A DNA stretch of 64,000 nt from Omphalotus guepiniiformis (GCA_028554645.1 JAQOOI010000074.1:124001-188000); one strand, 5' to 3'; shown: positions 22,401-34,932, counted from the first letter of the stretch. The notes: generated by a model not told the origin, from the sequence alone. Program-made: numbers and translations.

Positions 22401-24422
22401 GATATCCATCAGTGAAAAATCTGCCTATTGGTTTTTGGTGCACGAGCTCGCAGTCCCCGGAACCGGCAAAAGGTGCGTGAGATACTGAGCGTATTGAATG
22501 GCCTCGCGGAGCTCGTCCATTCTATGTCTAGATTAACCGCAAATACTCGTGCAGTATTCCGGTCGCGCAGCAGCAAGTTTCAAAGGCCCGTACTCAGCCA
22601 TACTCGCGAGTAAACCAAGTGCAAGGATCTGCAGCGGGGACCAATTGTTGACCGGACTCCGATCACGATCGCGATCAATCGTAGAAGCCCAACTGGCCAA
22701 CATTCGCGGGAGGGACAGAGCTGAGTTGAAAGTTCACGTTCAGCTTCAGCTCAACTCAGCTCCGCTACAGTATCTGCGGAGTTTCTGCACCGCAGTCAAG
22801 ACACCGGAATCTCTGGTGAGAATTTGCAAGGAGTTTCGAGTGGCTTTCAACCGGAATTAAATCCGACTGTTGAACTCGGAATCGCATGGCTCGGTATAGC
22901 ATATCACAGATGGACAAGCATATCGGGGAAAACTTTCCAAATCATAAGCAATAACATAGTAGAGACTTTGTAGAGTTTTAGCCTTTCATGAAATACCAGA
23001 AAGCCAGATCGCAAATCCTAATCTATGGGCGGGATAGATCTTGGATTTTACCAGTTTTGAGTTTGAGTAATAACATATGTGGAGTCACTGGGATATATGC
23101 AATAATAGAATAGAGGACGATCAGTATAAACGATCGGATTGGCGTAGGGCAAAGCAGAACTTACGATAGTAGCAAGCTTGATCAACATGTCCCAGCACCC
23201 ATCCTCCTCCTTCGTCTCTCACTCTTCTTCGGAATCTAACCTCCTCCGCTAGCTCTACCCAATCCGCTGCTCCCCAAGCTACACATCCATAATCTCGGCT
23301 CAAGCAAGAGTCAGAGCTTGGAAGTGTAGACCCAAGCACGTATCTCGCGAACAGGAGAGTGATAATGTCGACGGTGCAGGTATTCGCCCAAAGCTAATTC
23401 GGGGGCTCTGCTAGCGCGCACATGCTAGGTCTTGTTAAAAGGACCGGCTGGTCGAGCCAGGGTCTATGAATTCATAAGGGAGGGCATAGAGTCGGGAGTC
23501 ATGCTGTCTTTTGAGTACCCTTGAGACGACGACGCCCACGCGAGGAGGGAAAGCGAGGGTGCGAAGGAACTTAGTGCCAGAATGCTTCGAATATCTCTTT
23601 TGCTCGAAAAACGCAACAGCCTTAGCACAAGACAAGAAAACCGAAGACATTCCGCCGCTCGAGGATCCGATATATGAGCTCGGAAAGATGAGATGTTGAT
23701 ACGATACAGACGGCGGAAGGAAGATAAGTGAAAGACGATTATGAGCCGGTGCCGCTGGTGTCTTTTTCAATTGAGCTGCCCATTGGCCTCTGAATGCGGT
23801 GGCTCCTCCCCACATGGAAGATGACCTAGTGAATAGTAACCACTCATATTAGTATTTTCGAAACCAACAACGTATGAATAACATACCAGTATTGCAACAT
23901 ACAACTTTCCTACATTCTGTAACACTTTCATCCTCGTCACTGAGGGTCCATTCTCACTCAACACAGGATTCCCCAGATTGTCAAAGCGACATCTTCATAC
24001 ATGAGATTAGCTGGATCTCGGTTTTGTTACTTCTGCACTACACCAGCTACTGAGGCTCAGTACGCGGCTCTCGGCGCCAATGAGCGCTTGGATTCTAAGT
24101 TGGTACTAGGACCAGCGTTCGCATCGGGGATCGAGCTGAATCATAGTATATGAGATGCAAAAGTGGACAGAAGTGCCGAGCGACTCGTTTGAGTCGGTGT
24201 ACATGTACAAGCTAGAAATAGAGGCGCTAAAAAAATTGACCAACGCCGACCGGGTTCGGCGGGCCGAAAGTCGTGTCATTGTCAAATTGTTATTCACCCA
24301 AAGAATTCATATACAGTAGGTGCAGACCGAACGTACGTGCAAACGAGGTAAAAAAAAAGAAAAAAGTCCAACTCATTCATGGAAATCGCCGCAAAGAGAA
24401 ATTTGCAACATTGAGGAAACAA
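19481..24422. other. 5-kb gene-poor region
   Basis: No frame has convincing homology, codon use or splice structure. The longest (116 aa on the minus strand at 21190-21540, 126 aa at 23435-23815) look random. Several (A)n/(T)n tracts lie near 20610-20660. Together with the Helitron relic to its left this is the most transposon-like, least gene-like part of the window. It may hold old degraded inserts that I cannot identify by eye. Confidence 0.5.
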
Positions 24423-25551
24423 TCACGTCCCAGCCATCCCAACAACCCCAACATGATCCCTAATCTTCGCAATATCACTCGCTGTAAGACTTCCTTTGCT
24501 CGCCGCCAAAAAGTCTTCGAACGCCGTCAATGCGTCTGTGCCTTCAGTAAACTCGGTTCTAAGGGGTAAATACGCATGTTAGAATTTGAGGCATGAACCA
24601 AGGGCAATAGAGATAAAAGACTCGGACGAGGGAGAGATACGAGACATGATCAACAACGCACCTCAAGAACGAATACAACCTATCCCAAAACTCAGGCTTC
24701 GAAATTGTCGAATGATACGCCGAAAGCGGCTCCTTCGCAGATGGTGGATCAATCTCGTTCGTGTCAAGCGTCAGCAAGACATCCTTGCGGGGCTCTGAAT
24801 CGTCGTTGGACGGCGAAGGGGAAAGAACGACAGAAGGGATACGTTGATGTTTTCCCCTACCTCCTCCTGCGGATCTACCACCGCTGATACTATCGCTGCT
24901 GCTGCTCGAAAGCAGCGGGGAAGAAACCGATAGAGCAGGTGTTGGTGCGGGGCTGATGAGTGTCGGTATACTCTTTGTATCAGTACCTGCCGCCTGAGGA
25001 TCCCATTCGATGCCTGGTTTAACCATCAGATTGATCGTATCCCCGTCTTTGACTGTATACTCCTTGAGCAACTTGTTATCCGCGAGGGCTTTACCCTTGA
25101 GTAAAAGCCTTTGGGCATCAGGCGGGGGTGCGGTGGGGTTGGAAGACGAGAGATGTTGTTTGATGGCAGAGATAGAGTCGGTAGGGTGAATACCGGCAAG
25201 ATTATAGGTTATAGGTGGTTTGGTAGATTTAATTGTGAGCGTCAAAGTTGCTTTATCGTTCCAGCATCAGCCTCGATATAAGCATCAGAAACAGAGACAA
25301 CGCACCTGATGACGAAGGAGCGGATTCCTCGACCTTTGGTTCAGGAGGAGGAGGGATGGCAACCTGACAAAGTCGATATTGGTATGGAGCTCATTAGGAC
25401 AGCTATCTAACATGATTCTTACCGTCAAAATAGGGACCCTCTTTAAAGAATTCTCTGGAGGTTGCTGGTAGTCGTCTGCATAAGAGACTGGTTGAGAGGA
25501 AATAGTGTTCACGTATGTCTTTATGAATGCTAGCTCAGCTTGTTCTGCCAT
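24423..25551 (-). CDS. get5: Get5/Mdy2-like ubiquitin-like protein (GET pathway)
   Basis: A partner of Get4 in the cytosolic complex that hands tail-anchored proteins from Sgt2 to Get3. Exons (minus) 25551-25423, 25363-25306, 25250-24662 and 24558-24423 give 303 aa. The N-terminal helix segment (ELAFIKTYVNTISSQP, then SYADDYQ and VAIPPPPEPK) matches the Get4-binding region. A ubiquitin-like domain at about residues 65-140 contains LTLTIKSTKPPITYNL, SISAIKQHL, RLLLKGKALADNKLL and VKDGDTINLMVKPG. A Ser-rich linker is followed by a C-terminal domain (FWDRLYSFLRTEFTEG...FEDFLAASKGSL) where Get5 dimerises. The frame is open further upstream, but the first ATG is at 25551. Confidence 0.88.
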
Positions 25552-26446
25552 GCTGGTCGTAGTGGTAGTGGTTGAAGACAATTGAGACTTCGCGTAGAAG
25601 CTTCTTAACTCCTAAGTGTATAGCCACACGAACACATACTATACGTATACTTGGAGGAATGTAAATAATACCGATCTCATTAATTAGCGTTCGTTGCACA
25701 AGATATCAGGTAGTGATTAGGCTTTCTATTGAATGTCTGACCGCGATGAACTCGCGATTGTACAAAATCATACGAACAGTATGATACAGTTCAGGCTATT
25801 TTACTCCCCACACATCGTGCAGCGGCAGTCAATTTGACTCTACACGGTATTTATGCGTTGGAAGATCTGCAGACATGACGCAATTCTGGCTCAAACCTCC
25901 GTTCCCAATGCCCACAGACTGAGACAAGAGTCGCATCGAATGTTACTCTAATCCTGTCTTGATATAGATCTACGGTACCAGATACGCTCGAGCATTGAAC
26001 GAGTTATTGTATGTCGTCAATCTCAATATAGCTCGTCTGCTCACGAGCCAGAAATCTATGACATAGCTCGAGCCTAGGAGTGGGAGTGGGGAGGAAGCAG
26101 AGGGAAGCAGGTGTCTGGAGTTTGCCGGTTCAAGCCCGCCGGCAAACATATCATATTGCCGCCGGCCCCGTTCTTCCTGGACCTCCAGCCTTTTACCGCC
26201 TCTCAAAAGGAAATTCATTGACACATGGATACCTCACAAAAAGGACATTTATTTCTCCATAGCCCATGGAAACATTGAAAGGATACTGTTACCTTCTTCC
26301 TCCCACAACCATCACCGGACTCTACCCTAAATAGGCGAGCATAGGCCTAACAAGACGGAGACTCGACTGACGGATCATCTTGTCCTTGGAACCTGCTGCA
26401 ATAAAATACGTAAAATAAGTCCTTGCAGGGCTTGTACACGACCATC
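25552..26446. other. divergent promoter region of get5 and chitinase
   Basis: No gene seen in about 0.9 kb. It contains a perfect hairpin at 26120-26147 (separate entry). Confidence 0.5.
26120..26147. repeat. perfect 9-bp inverted repeat with 10-nt loop
   Basis: gtttgccgg, loop ttcaagcccg, ccggcaaac. It lies about 300 bp upstream of the chitinase ATG. The loop recalls a tRNA T-loop, but no tRNA can be folded around it. Confidence 0.7.
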
Positions 26447-28155
26447 ATGCTGGCGTTGCTCGTACACTCTCTTCTTGCGGGCCATGTTCAAGCATCTTCA
26501 CCCTCTTTCTCATTCAACGCTCGATCGGACAGTTCAACAGTTGCAACAGCTTGGTACGCAGGATGGCACGCTACCGCTTTTCCATTGTCAAACGTCAGTT
26601 GGTCAAAGTACACGCAGATGACGTACGCTTTTGCGTGAGTTACCAAAGTTTGTTCAAACTTGGTTTTGGATTTAAACGAGGAATTATAGTGTAACGACAC
26701 CTGATGTGAATACTTTGTCTCTGGAAGCTTCAGATGAGGAGCTGTTGCCGCAGTTTGTTCAGGCTGCCCATTCAAATGTGAGCTGTAACGCGACTATCTT
26801 TATGTAGCTTAGCTGATGATGAATAATTAGAATGTGAAGGCCAGTCTATCCATCGGAGGGTGGACAGGATCCCTGTACTACTCCACGAATGTCGGCTCAG
26901 CTCAAAATCGAACTGCCTTCGTCAAGACCGTCACTGGATTAGTCAAGAAATATGGGCTGGATGGTCTCGATTTCGAGTAAGCTCTCATGCTTGCGTGGTG
27001 ATAATCCTTTGACAAAGATTCACTCCTAGCTGGGAATACCCCAATCGACAAGGTGTAGGATGTAATACAATCAACAGTAACGACACAGCAAACTTTCTTT
27101 CTTTCCTCCAAGAACTCCGTCAAGATCCGCTGGGAGCAAACCTCACCCTATCAGCAGCAACTTCTATCCAACCATGGAACGACGCTTCAGGTTCTCCTTC
27201 AACAGATTTGTCTGGTTTCAGCCAAGTCCTCGATTATATAGCCATTATGAACTACGACGTATGGACAACAGGATCCTCTAGCGTTGGACCTAATTCTCCT
27301 CTCAACGACACCTGCTCTCCCACTTTGGACCAGAAAGGCTCAGCCGTCTCAGCCGTTAAAGCATGGACGGATGCAGGGATCCCACCTAGCCAAATCGTCC
27401 TTGGTGTAGCTGCGTATGGGCATTCGTTCGTCGTGCCTCATAGTAACGCGTTCATCTCGGAGTCGAGTAATACACTCGCTGTGTATCCGCCCTTTAACGC
27501 GAGTGCTGAGCATGTTGGAGATGCCTGGGATTCATTTGGTGGCGTTGGGATTTGTGGCGAGGAAGACGGTCCTTCTGGCGTTTATTCGTATTGGGGTCTG
27601 GTTGATGGAGGCTATATCTATAAAAATGGTACTGTGAAGAGTGGTATTGAGTTCAGGTATGACGATTGTACTCAGACTGTAAGTGTTTGTTCTCTTCTTC
27701 TTGCAAGCATCGGTCTATGAATGACTTTCCTATAGCCCTACGTTTACGACACGCAAAACCAAACAATGATCTCGTACGACGACACCAAGTCCTTCGCTGC
27801 TAAAGTACGCCGCACTCAATCAAACTATGCTTATTGCTGACTGTATTGCTTCCAGGGGAATTTCATTAAAAGCAATGGCTTGAGAGGCTTCGCTATGTGG
27901 GAAGCTGCTGGTGACTTGGACGATACTCTGCTTGATTCGATATGTATGTCGCAAATCCTCACAAGTTTAACGTTCACTTCCAATTAACGTTCCATCGTAG
28001 CATCTGCAATTACACAAGGCTCAAGTACAAATATTACCGCACAACCTCTCGCTACTACCTCTTCTTCTTCCTCGATCAACTTGGGCTCAAGCACAAGACT
28101 GTGCATACTGTCATCATTTCTCTGGATATACCTTGCTTTCGCATCGCTTCATTGA
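26447..28155 (+). CDS. secreted GH18 chitinase with GPI-like C-terminus
   Basis: Hydrolyses beta-1,4-GlcNAc polymer at the wall or outside the cell. Exons 26447-26634, 26690-26777, 26831-26976, 27030-27678, 27736-27804, 27856-27943 and 28001-28155 give 460 aa. A signal peptide (MLALLVHSLLAGHVQA) is followed by the GH18 barrel: VATAWYAGW; the SxGG motif in KASLSIGGWTGS; the catalytic DxxDxDxE in DGLDFDWEYP with the proton donor Glu intact; YIAIMNYDVW; and a final FAMWEAAGDLDD. An intron splits the DxxDxDxE motif. The tail is a Ser/Thr linker and a hydrophobic end (LSSFLWIYLAFASLH), suggesting GPI anchoring. No chitin-binding module is visible. Confidence 0.93.
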
Positions 28156-28366
28156 TTTTCCCCTGGGCATTGGCACTGGTGCCGCACAAGACTTGTATTT
28201 ATAGCTGTCATACACTCGCACTCAAACGATACTTATACGCATAGAATTCACGGCCTTTTACGAATAACCCTAGATTATTAATATACAACTGGTCATTCAT
28301 TCTTCCTTCTACCTAACATCTGGTATCAGATTCCAAAGGCGACCCATCACGACGACGTCGAATTGC

Positions 28367-29476
28367 CTAGCTAAAGACTACACCTCCATCAACAATCATA
28401 GTCTGTCCCGTCACATAATCTGAATCAGGTCCAGCAAGGAACGAAACCATCTTAGCTACGTCCTCCGGGACACTAGTCCTACCAAGGGCAATAGTGCTCA
28501 AGTTCGCCTTGAAGTTTTCACCTTTAGGCAAACCATTAATGCTACTCATTTGCTCATCAATGAGGTCCCACATCGACGAATCGACGATACCAGGAGCATA
28601 CGCGTTCACGGTAATCTTGTGCCGTGCAAGTTCCTGCGCGAAAGTCTGTGTGAGACTTCGTACTGCGGCTTTGCTGGCGCTGTACATTGGGAGAAGATAG
28701 AACGGTTTGAAAGACACGATGCTATACGTTTTTTTCCCGAGCAATAATGAAGGAACCGAGGATTCTCGCACGTCAGTCGTTGATTTGAAACACTAGAATT
28801 TGAAGAATTGACTAAATTACCTTGCGGCATTGATGATTTTTCCTCCCGAGCCTTGCTTGATGAACTGTTTCGCAGCAGCCTGATCGCAGTGCACCACACC
28901 GTGTACATTAACTGAGAACATGCGTTCCATATCCGCTTCTGTCGTCTCTGTTACCCTCTGGACGTGTGCGATACCAGCATTTGCAACAAAGACCGATAGT
29001 GGACCGAGTTCATTGACAGATGTTTGAACCATTTCTTCAACCTCAGACTTCTTTGCCACATCGGCATACACTGCTATTGATTTCCGCCCTAGCTGTTGTA
29101 TCTCGCTCACTGTCTGCAGCACACTCGCTTGTCAGGACGAAAGCTTTTGAACCAAACCAGAAGTTCAGGCTTACACTTTCGACGAGAGATGAGTTTTGCT
29201 TGAGGTCATTCACGCACACGTCAAACCCGTCCTGTGCGAGACGCAAAGCGATTCCTTTCCCGCTGCGAAAAGAAGAAAAATAACGATGAAGGTGAATATC
29301 CCATCCCGTGTGTGTGGACTAGATTCCACTTACATTCCCTGACCAGCTCCAGTTACAATAACACTTCTAGGAGAAGTCGATGTACTCGCACACCTCTTGA
29401 GTGAAAGTTCTCTTGACGCCAATTGCGGATTGAAAAATATCCTTAGAAGATTCGTAGATGCAGTGCGTGCAGCCAT
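28367..29476 (-). CDS. short-chain dehydrogenase 1, acetoin/2,3-butanediol dehydrogenase-like
   Basis: A classical SDR that should reduce or oxidise a small diketone or hydroxyketone with NAD(P). Several exons (first 29476-29334). The Rossmann motif VTGAGQGIGKGIA is split by intron 1. Also present are VANAGIAHV, GGKIINAAS and the catalytic YSASK. The C-terminal block APGIVDSSMWDLIDEQMSS, the LGRTSVPEDVA motif and the SDYVTGQTMIVDGG end are typical of acetoin/butanediol dehydrogenases. The N-terminal 38 residues before the fold (MAARTASTNLLRIFF...) are basic and Ser-rich, like a mitochondrial presequence. Tandem paralogue of the next gene. Substrate is inferred from family resemblance only. 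Confidence 0.9.
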
Positions 29477-30244
29477 TGGAGGGAACTAAGGTAGTAATCT
29501 CTGGATGATTGGGTGATTGGGTGATAGACGAACTTCGCTGTCTATATAGATATTCGTATCGGATCTAGCGGGCCTGGATACGTGATGGGACCCTGAGGTA
29601 TAGGTCAGACCTCGCCAGTTCAGACAAAATTAGGCCGTACACGGCGGTACAGGTGGGAGTTCGGGCTCAAGATTCGGCCAACAGTGCATTACATCCTGCG
29701 GGGGCCTATGGAGGCAAGCCGGCGGGTCAGCGAATATTATGCAGCGGGTTCGGTCAAATACCGGACCCAGAGTCAAGTCGCTTCCTAGAACCTCAGCTGT
29801 TCCAGGTGTTGATAGCATTGGACCTTCGGGTGAGCGAATGAGCCGGTTGAGCGTCTTTAAGCTTTCGGGAAGACGCCGCAGGGTCCTTTGAATGACCATG
29901 GCCCCGGTAAACAATCGGCTGAAGCCTAAGGCCTAAGCACTGCAGGCAGAACCATTGAGGTTGGAAGCCACTTGACCTCATTCGAAGCTTCCAACGTTCT
30001 TTTGATCAAAGTCGTGATATACGGCGACAGACTTTCACACTCGTCTGCCCTGTGTCTGCCCTAAATGCAAACAATGAGCGGCACTTCATGTGCCTCAACG
30101 AAACGAGGCCAGGCGTCATCTTCGTAACTTCTATTCAGCAGAACTATCGTGGTGCCTTGGAAAACGATGTTCATAATCATCAAACACATTTGAAATTCCA
30201 TGCAATCCAGATTCCAAGCTGCTTCTCTACGTCCAGGTGACGTC
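29477..30244. other. spacer between the two SDR genes
   Basis: About 770 bp; promoter of SDR 1 and 3' flank of SDR 2. A tandem tgggtgattgggtgat occurs near 29510. No gene seen. Confidence 0.55.
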
Positions 30245-31372
30245 TCAGCTGAATACGATACCTCCATCAACGACCAAAGTCTGCCCAGTGATATAGTCCG
30301 AGTCCGCACTGGCGAGGAAAGATACAGCCTTGGACACATCTTCTGGAACGCTAGTGCGCCCAAGGGTGATGGATTGCTCTGTTCTCTTGAAATTCTCGCC
30401 TTTTGGCAGTCCGTTGATTTGACCCATTTCCCCGTCTATCTGTTCCCACATTGCAGAGTTAACCACTCCAGGTGCGTAGGCATTGACAGTGATATTATGT
30501 CGAGCTAGCTCCATCGCAAATGATTGGGTAAGACTGCGGACGGCAGCCTTGGAGGCGCTGTAGGATGATAGCAAAGGCAGAGGTTTATACGATGTCCCGC
30601 TATGTTGATATTAAAGTTGATCGAGTTGAGCAGTAAGGCAGCTTTACAAAGTACATACCTTGCAGCATTTAAGATCTTCCCACCGCTTCCTTGCTTGATG
30701 AACTGTTTTGCCGCAGCAATGTTGCAGTTCACGACCCCATGAACATTGACTTCAAATATTCGCCGCCAATCGGCTTCAGTCGAATCCAAGAGCCATTGAA
30801 CCTTGGTGATCCCTTTCAGGTTACTTGAGTGAACGTAAAGAATGCATGATCAGTAGAAGGCTCACCAGCATTAGCGACCATGAGGTTAAGCGGCCCAAGA
30901 GTATCAACGGACGATTGGACCATCGCTTGAACTTGTTGCATCTTGGAGACGTTAGTATAGGCTGCAAAGGATTTTCTGCCTGTAGATCTAATTTCATCTA
31001 CTACCTGCACGTAATATCAATGCTGAGTACTTTGCTCGAAGCGACGCCAAAGAAAAAACGTACAGATTCTGCAGCTGCCGCGTTGGACTCTAGATCATTG
31101 ACACAAACGTCAAATCCGTCTTCAGCTAGGCGTAAAGCAATGGCTCGACCGCTAAGAAAAAGGGCTTGAATATAATATCAATCGTAGATTCCGGTATATA
31201 CATACATCCCCTGAGCGGCCCCAGTCACTATCGCACTCCGAGACCCGCCGGTAGTCATACTAGCGAGCGCTCGTCTTCGAGTAATGGGTGCAATCCGCAT
31301 CATACTTGGCAACGAACGCGGTGCAACTCCTGCTCCCTTTGCACGGAGGAAAAAAGTGAATCCTGTAATCAT
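30245..31372 (-). CDS. short-chain dehydrogenase 2, tandem paralogue of SDR 1
   Basis: Same fold, motifs and intron layout as SDR 1: IVTGAAQG at the split Rossmann motif, ANAG, KILNAAS, the catalytic YSASK, APGVVNSAMWEQIDGEM, LGRTSVPEDVS and SDYITGQTLVVDGG. The first ATG at 31372 gives a long basic leader (MITGFTFFLRAKGAGVAPR...). An inner MM (about 31303) also starts a presequence-like MMRIAPITRRRALASM. An extra intron interrupts the ANAG-I segment; its acceptor is ctgaaag. The catalytic residues are intact, so both copies can be active. Same strand and same direction as SDR 1, so a tandem duplication is the simple explanation. Confidence 0.88.
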
Positions 31373-32797
31373 TGTTCAGGTTAGAGAAGAACTCCAGTGA
31401 GAAGACTTAGCACTTCTGACAGTGACTTGCAGTGATTGGTTTAGCGATAAGTAAACGATGTCATGAGACCATTCTCAAGACATCACAAGAATTGAAGAAT
31501 TGAACTAAAATGGCGTTTGACGTGAAGAGGAATAAAGAAACTTTGGTCCAGAGGTGAGATGCATTGAGTTACACGGAGTTCCTACTACAAGACAGGTACA
31601 TTTGCAGCATAGGACCATGCTGTAAGTGCTGTAAGTAGGGGTGGTTTGAATGAAAGAAAATCTAGTATGCCCAAATTCCAGACCGGTGACACTTACGTAA
31701 TTATTTGTAAGCAACACACGAAATGCCTTGACGGAAAACATTTTTTGTATCACTACTTCCACCACCACTGCCAAATTCTCTTTCTTCTCTTTCTGAAGCC
31801 TCATGGCGGTGATCTTTATCCTCCTCGAGGAATATACGTGCTTTACTATCACTTCTCTGCGGTTATGTCATTTTGGAGGCCCAGTATAGGTTTCTTCCTC
31901 ACAGCTATCAAATACCAGGAATATTAGTGAGCGTCGTATTCAGTATCACGACCAACACGAGGTGATTTCCCGGACGACTATCAATGCCCTGGTGACCTCA
32001 AGGCTCTCTGTGTTCTAAATCGCGAATGCGCAGAAGTGAGAATCGTCATGTGCGAGGCGTTGCCACTTCCCGAGAAGATCGTGTTTCAAGAGTTGCGTCT
32101 GGCCTCGCGTTTTCAATGTGCTGCGCAAATCGTGGCCTGAACACTGGGTTCGTGTAGCTTAATGTCAGTTTTTTAAACCCCCGTTTCAAATCTAGCCCAC
32201 TGACGCTTTGTTGCCACCTGTTCAGTGCGACTGCACTTTGCATGCAGGGCTACACGCAGTTGTTGCGCTGTCGTCTCTTTTTCAAGAAGGAGCTTACGTC
32301 ACCCGGTACCGTCTGCTGATGCAGTCGAAGCACAGCTGTCGGGTTCTATCGTCAACACCATAATTAAACCCGTCGAAATCTTCGGAATTAAGCCCTGAAA
32401 TACCTTACCTGTGCTTCGAACGCCGCATTGTATACACCAAGCCTTGGGTAATTTGCTTTCACTCGTCTAAAACGGCATGCTTCGTGTGTCTCCCGCCATC
32501 CTTTCAACCTTCCCGATTTAGGTCCTCCTTTGTACTTCTTGTGCGAATTGTGTGAATGATGGACCTGTTCAAATGCGATAATCTTTCCGTAGGCGTCTCA
32601 CTATTGCTTGCACACTGCAGCACTAAGCCTACCTCCTTTTTTCAGCACCGCATCTACTTAAATTCTACTTAAAACCCTTGGAATTACACTTTGGACACAA
32701 TTTACGCCCCTTCTCCCCTCCTACTTAACGAATATCATCCTCGTACGCACTGTTTATCGCCTTCAAATCCATCGTTCTGAGTCATCGAGTAGCCCAG
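31373..32797. other. intergenic, no gene seen
   Basis: About 1.4 kb. Only short featureless frames on both strands. The last 150 bp are CT-rich and look like the promoter of the small ORF that follows. Confidence 0.5.
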
Positions 32798-33037
32798 ATG
32801 ACCTCCAGTCCCAATTCATCACCACCTCGTAAACAAGCTAAGAGCCCTCCATCACGGACACCTCCCCCACGAACACCATCACCGCGATATCATCAGAGCA
32901 GTATCGCACAAACCATCAAAGAGTTGTGGGAGCGGGAGTCGCCTGAGAGTAAAGTGATGTGGTGGAAGAAAAGCATGAGCGTGAAAACGGCTTATAATGA
33001 CGGTCGGACACATAAAGGCACAAAGGCTAAGATATAG
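32798..33037 (+). CDS. small protein of 79 aa, unknown
   Basis: An uninterrupted ORF from an ATG in good context. The first half is a Ser/Pro/Arg-rich tail (RTPPPRTPSPR) and the second half is a basic amphipathic segment (IAQTIKELWERES...VMWWKKSMSVKTAYNDG). I do not recognise it. It resembles a small nuclear or membrane-surface basic protein only in composition. A likely intron (GTGAGT...TTTTCAG, about 33042-33094) follows the stop, supporting a real spliced transcript. Confidence 0.5.
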   Translation: MTSSPNSSPPRKQAKSPPSRTPPPRTPSPRYHQSSIAQTIKELWERESPESKVMWWKKSMSVKTAYNDGRTHKGTKAKI

Positions 33038-34932
33038 CACTGGTGAGTCAGTTATATAGTCAAACGTATATAAAAGGATGAACCTTCTTTTCAGTTGACA
33101 GCTGCCTACACCCATCCTCCTCTATTTCTTGTATTAATTATGATCTTTCTGTAGAGCGACAGATAATGGAGGGCCACGGACCTTGTACAAAGCATATAGA
33201 CTATTGTACACTATAGTTATTGGCATCTACTTTCAATCCAGAAGCATATTGACATGTCCACGTCAGTCGAAGTAGTGGGCGACTTCGAGCCACGACTCCA
33301 AGTTCTTCCTCTTCACAGACCGAGAACAGTGAAGTGCGATACTAGGACTAATCGGTAACCTGCACGCTTCACTCGCTTAGCCCGGTTTTGTTGAACTTCC
33401 TTAGCCCACAGATCTACGAGTAGATTCTGAACACGCTTGATTCTCCACACCCCTGAAATATTTTTTGAGTTGTGTATAGCGCCGCTGTGTACATGGCTCC
33501 GGATAGAGCAAGCAGCGGCGACACCATACAAAGTACACGCTGTCTTACTCTCAGTGAAAACGAGGCAATTTCTGATGGCCCACGCAGGACCGTGTATACG
33601 GTACAGGCGAAAAAGGACCTAGACCAAGGTACCTGCCGTAGCTTTGGACTGTAAACGCTTGCCTGAGTAAGTAGTATTAGAGGAAGCCGAAGATCCCATG
33701 AGACGATTTCCATACAAAGGGGTCAACGGTACTTGTAGCGGAGGTATCCGGTTCGAGATGTTGTAAGTATTGCATTTAAAGTCTCGAATTGGCTCTCACT
33801 GAGCTTTTGCGAAACGGTATCCACAGAAACAGCTACGTGTATGAGGCGTACAGTCATGATAAGTGCAGATAAACATTTCTATGAACCTGTGAAGCTTGCA
33901 GGGCCAAGTTTAGTTGAACGACTCACCCGACTATGCTAGTTAAGGGAGAAGTCGCATGACTATCAACGTTGAGCGCTTGAGCGTGTACCTACCGTGGTTT
34001 TTCCGATTACTCAAGGTGAGCCCTTGCCAATGTTTTAAACATGCGAGGCGCGGACTCACGGAGATTTCAATAGTCTCTTTGACCCTTCCCAGTCGAGGTA
34101 TGTGCATGCATGCCACATCGATAACCACACCACAATTCTACACATGAGCAACCATTATTTAAACGAGCCCACTCGTGTCAGGAACAGCCCAGAAACCTGA
34201 CGACATTGATGAACTGCCACCAGAGTGTCGCAACTGGTAGCCAGACCTGGTGAGTTAATCTAGCCCAATGGAGGCGTCATATCTCCTCCGTCCAAGTTCA
34301 CTGTCGAGTGTATGTATTCCAAACTTGCTGCTTGAGAGTCGCATGTATGTATTGATTCAACACGACCGGGACGCCGCATCCGGAGCTATAAGTAATTTTC
34401 TGTGAAGAATTTCCTGCTGGGATCGGCGGGAGTGAAGGGAAGTAAGCCCGGTAATCGAGGATATCCACTACAGAATAAATCCGTATATGAACCGTTTAAA
34501 TCTGCCGGAGATAGTGGCTTTGATTCAAGAACAAGACAGCATCGTCTTAAGCTTCCTCCATATCGCCTTGGTACGCTTCATCGTTCGGGTCCATAGATTG
34601 TTTAGTGCGAGCCTTTGACCCGTCCATATGCTTGCAATGGTGTAATACTGCACTTCATTAGCAAATCGTTTTGTTTGAAGCCATTCTGATCAGCCTGAGT
34701 GTCTTGTAGCATCGGTCATATCGTGGAGAACACTCTCACGTATTCCCGCTGTCCAAATTCTGATGATATTTTCGCGCCACACTGAACGTGAGGTTAGGCT
34801 AATATTGCTTCAAGATCTCGCCGGGTAAACGGCTGGTGGTCGATTTTGAGAAAGGCTGTAAGTATGTAGTAAGTACAGTACAAAAAGGAACAGGAAAGTT
34901 GCTCGAGAGGCAGCGCCAATTGTCCGCATACA
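33038..34932. other. intergenic, no gene seen
   Basis: About 1.9 kb without a frame I can support. It lies between the small ORF and the 3' end of the arrestin-like gene. Confidence 0.5.

Noticed and set aside
26111..26150. tRNA-like ggttcaagccc near the hairpin
   Set aside because: No acceptor, D or anticodon arm can be folded around it, and the stem pairing does not fit a T-arm.
28367..31372. Idea of a biosynthetic gene cluster around the two SDRs and the chitinase
   Set aside because: No core enzyme (PKS, NRPS, terpene cyclase), transporter or P450 is present; the neighbours are ordinary housekeeping or secreted genes.
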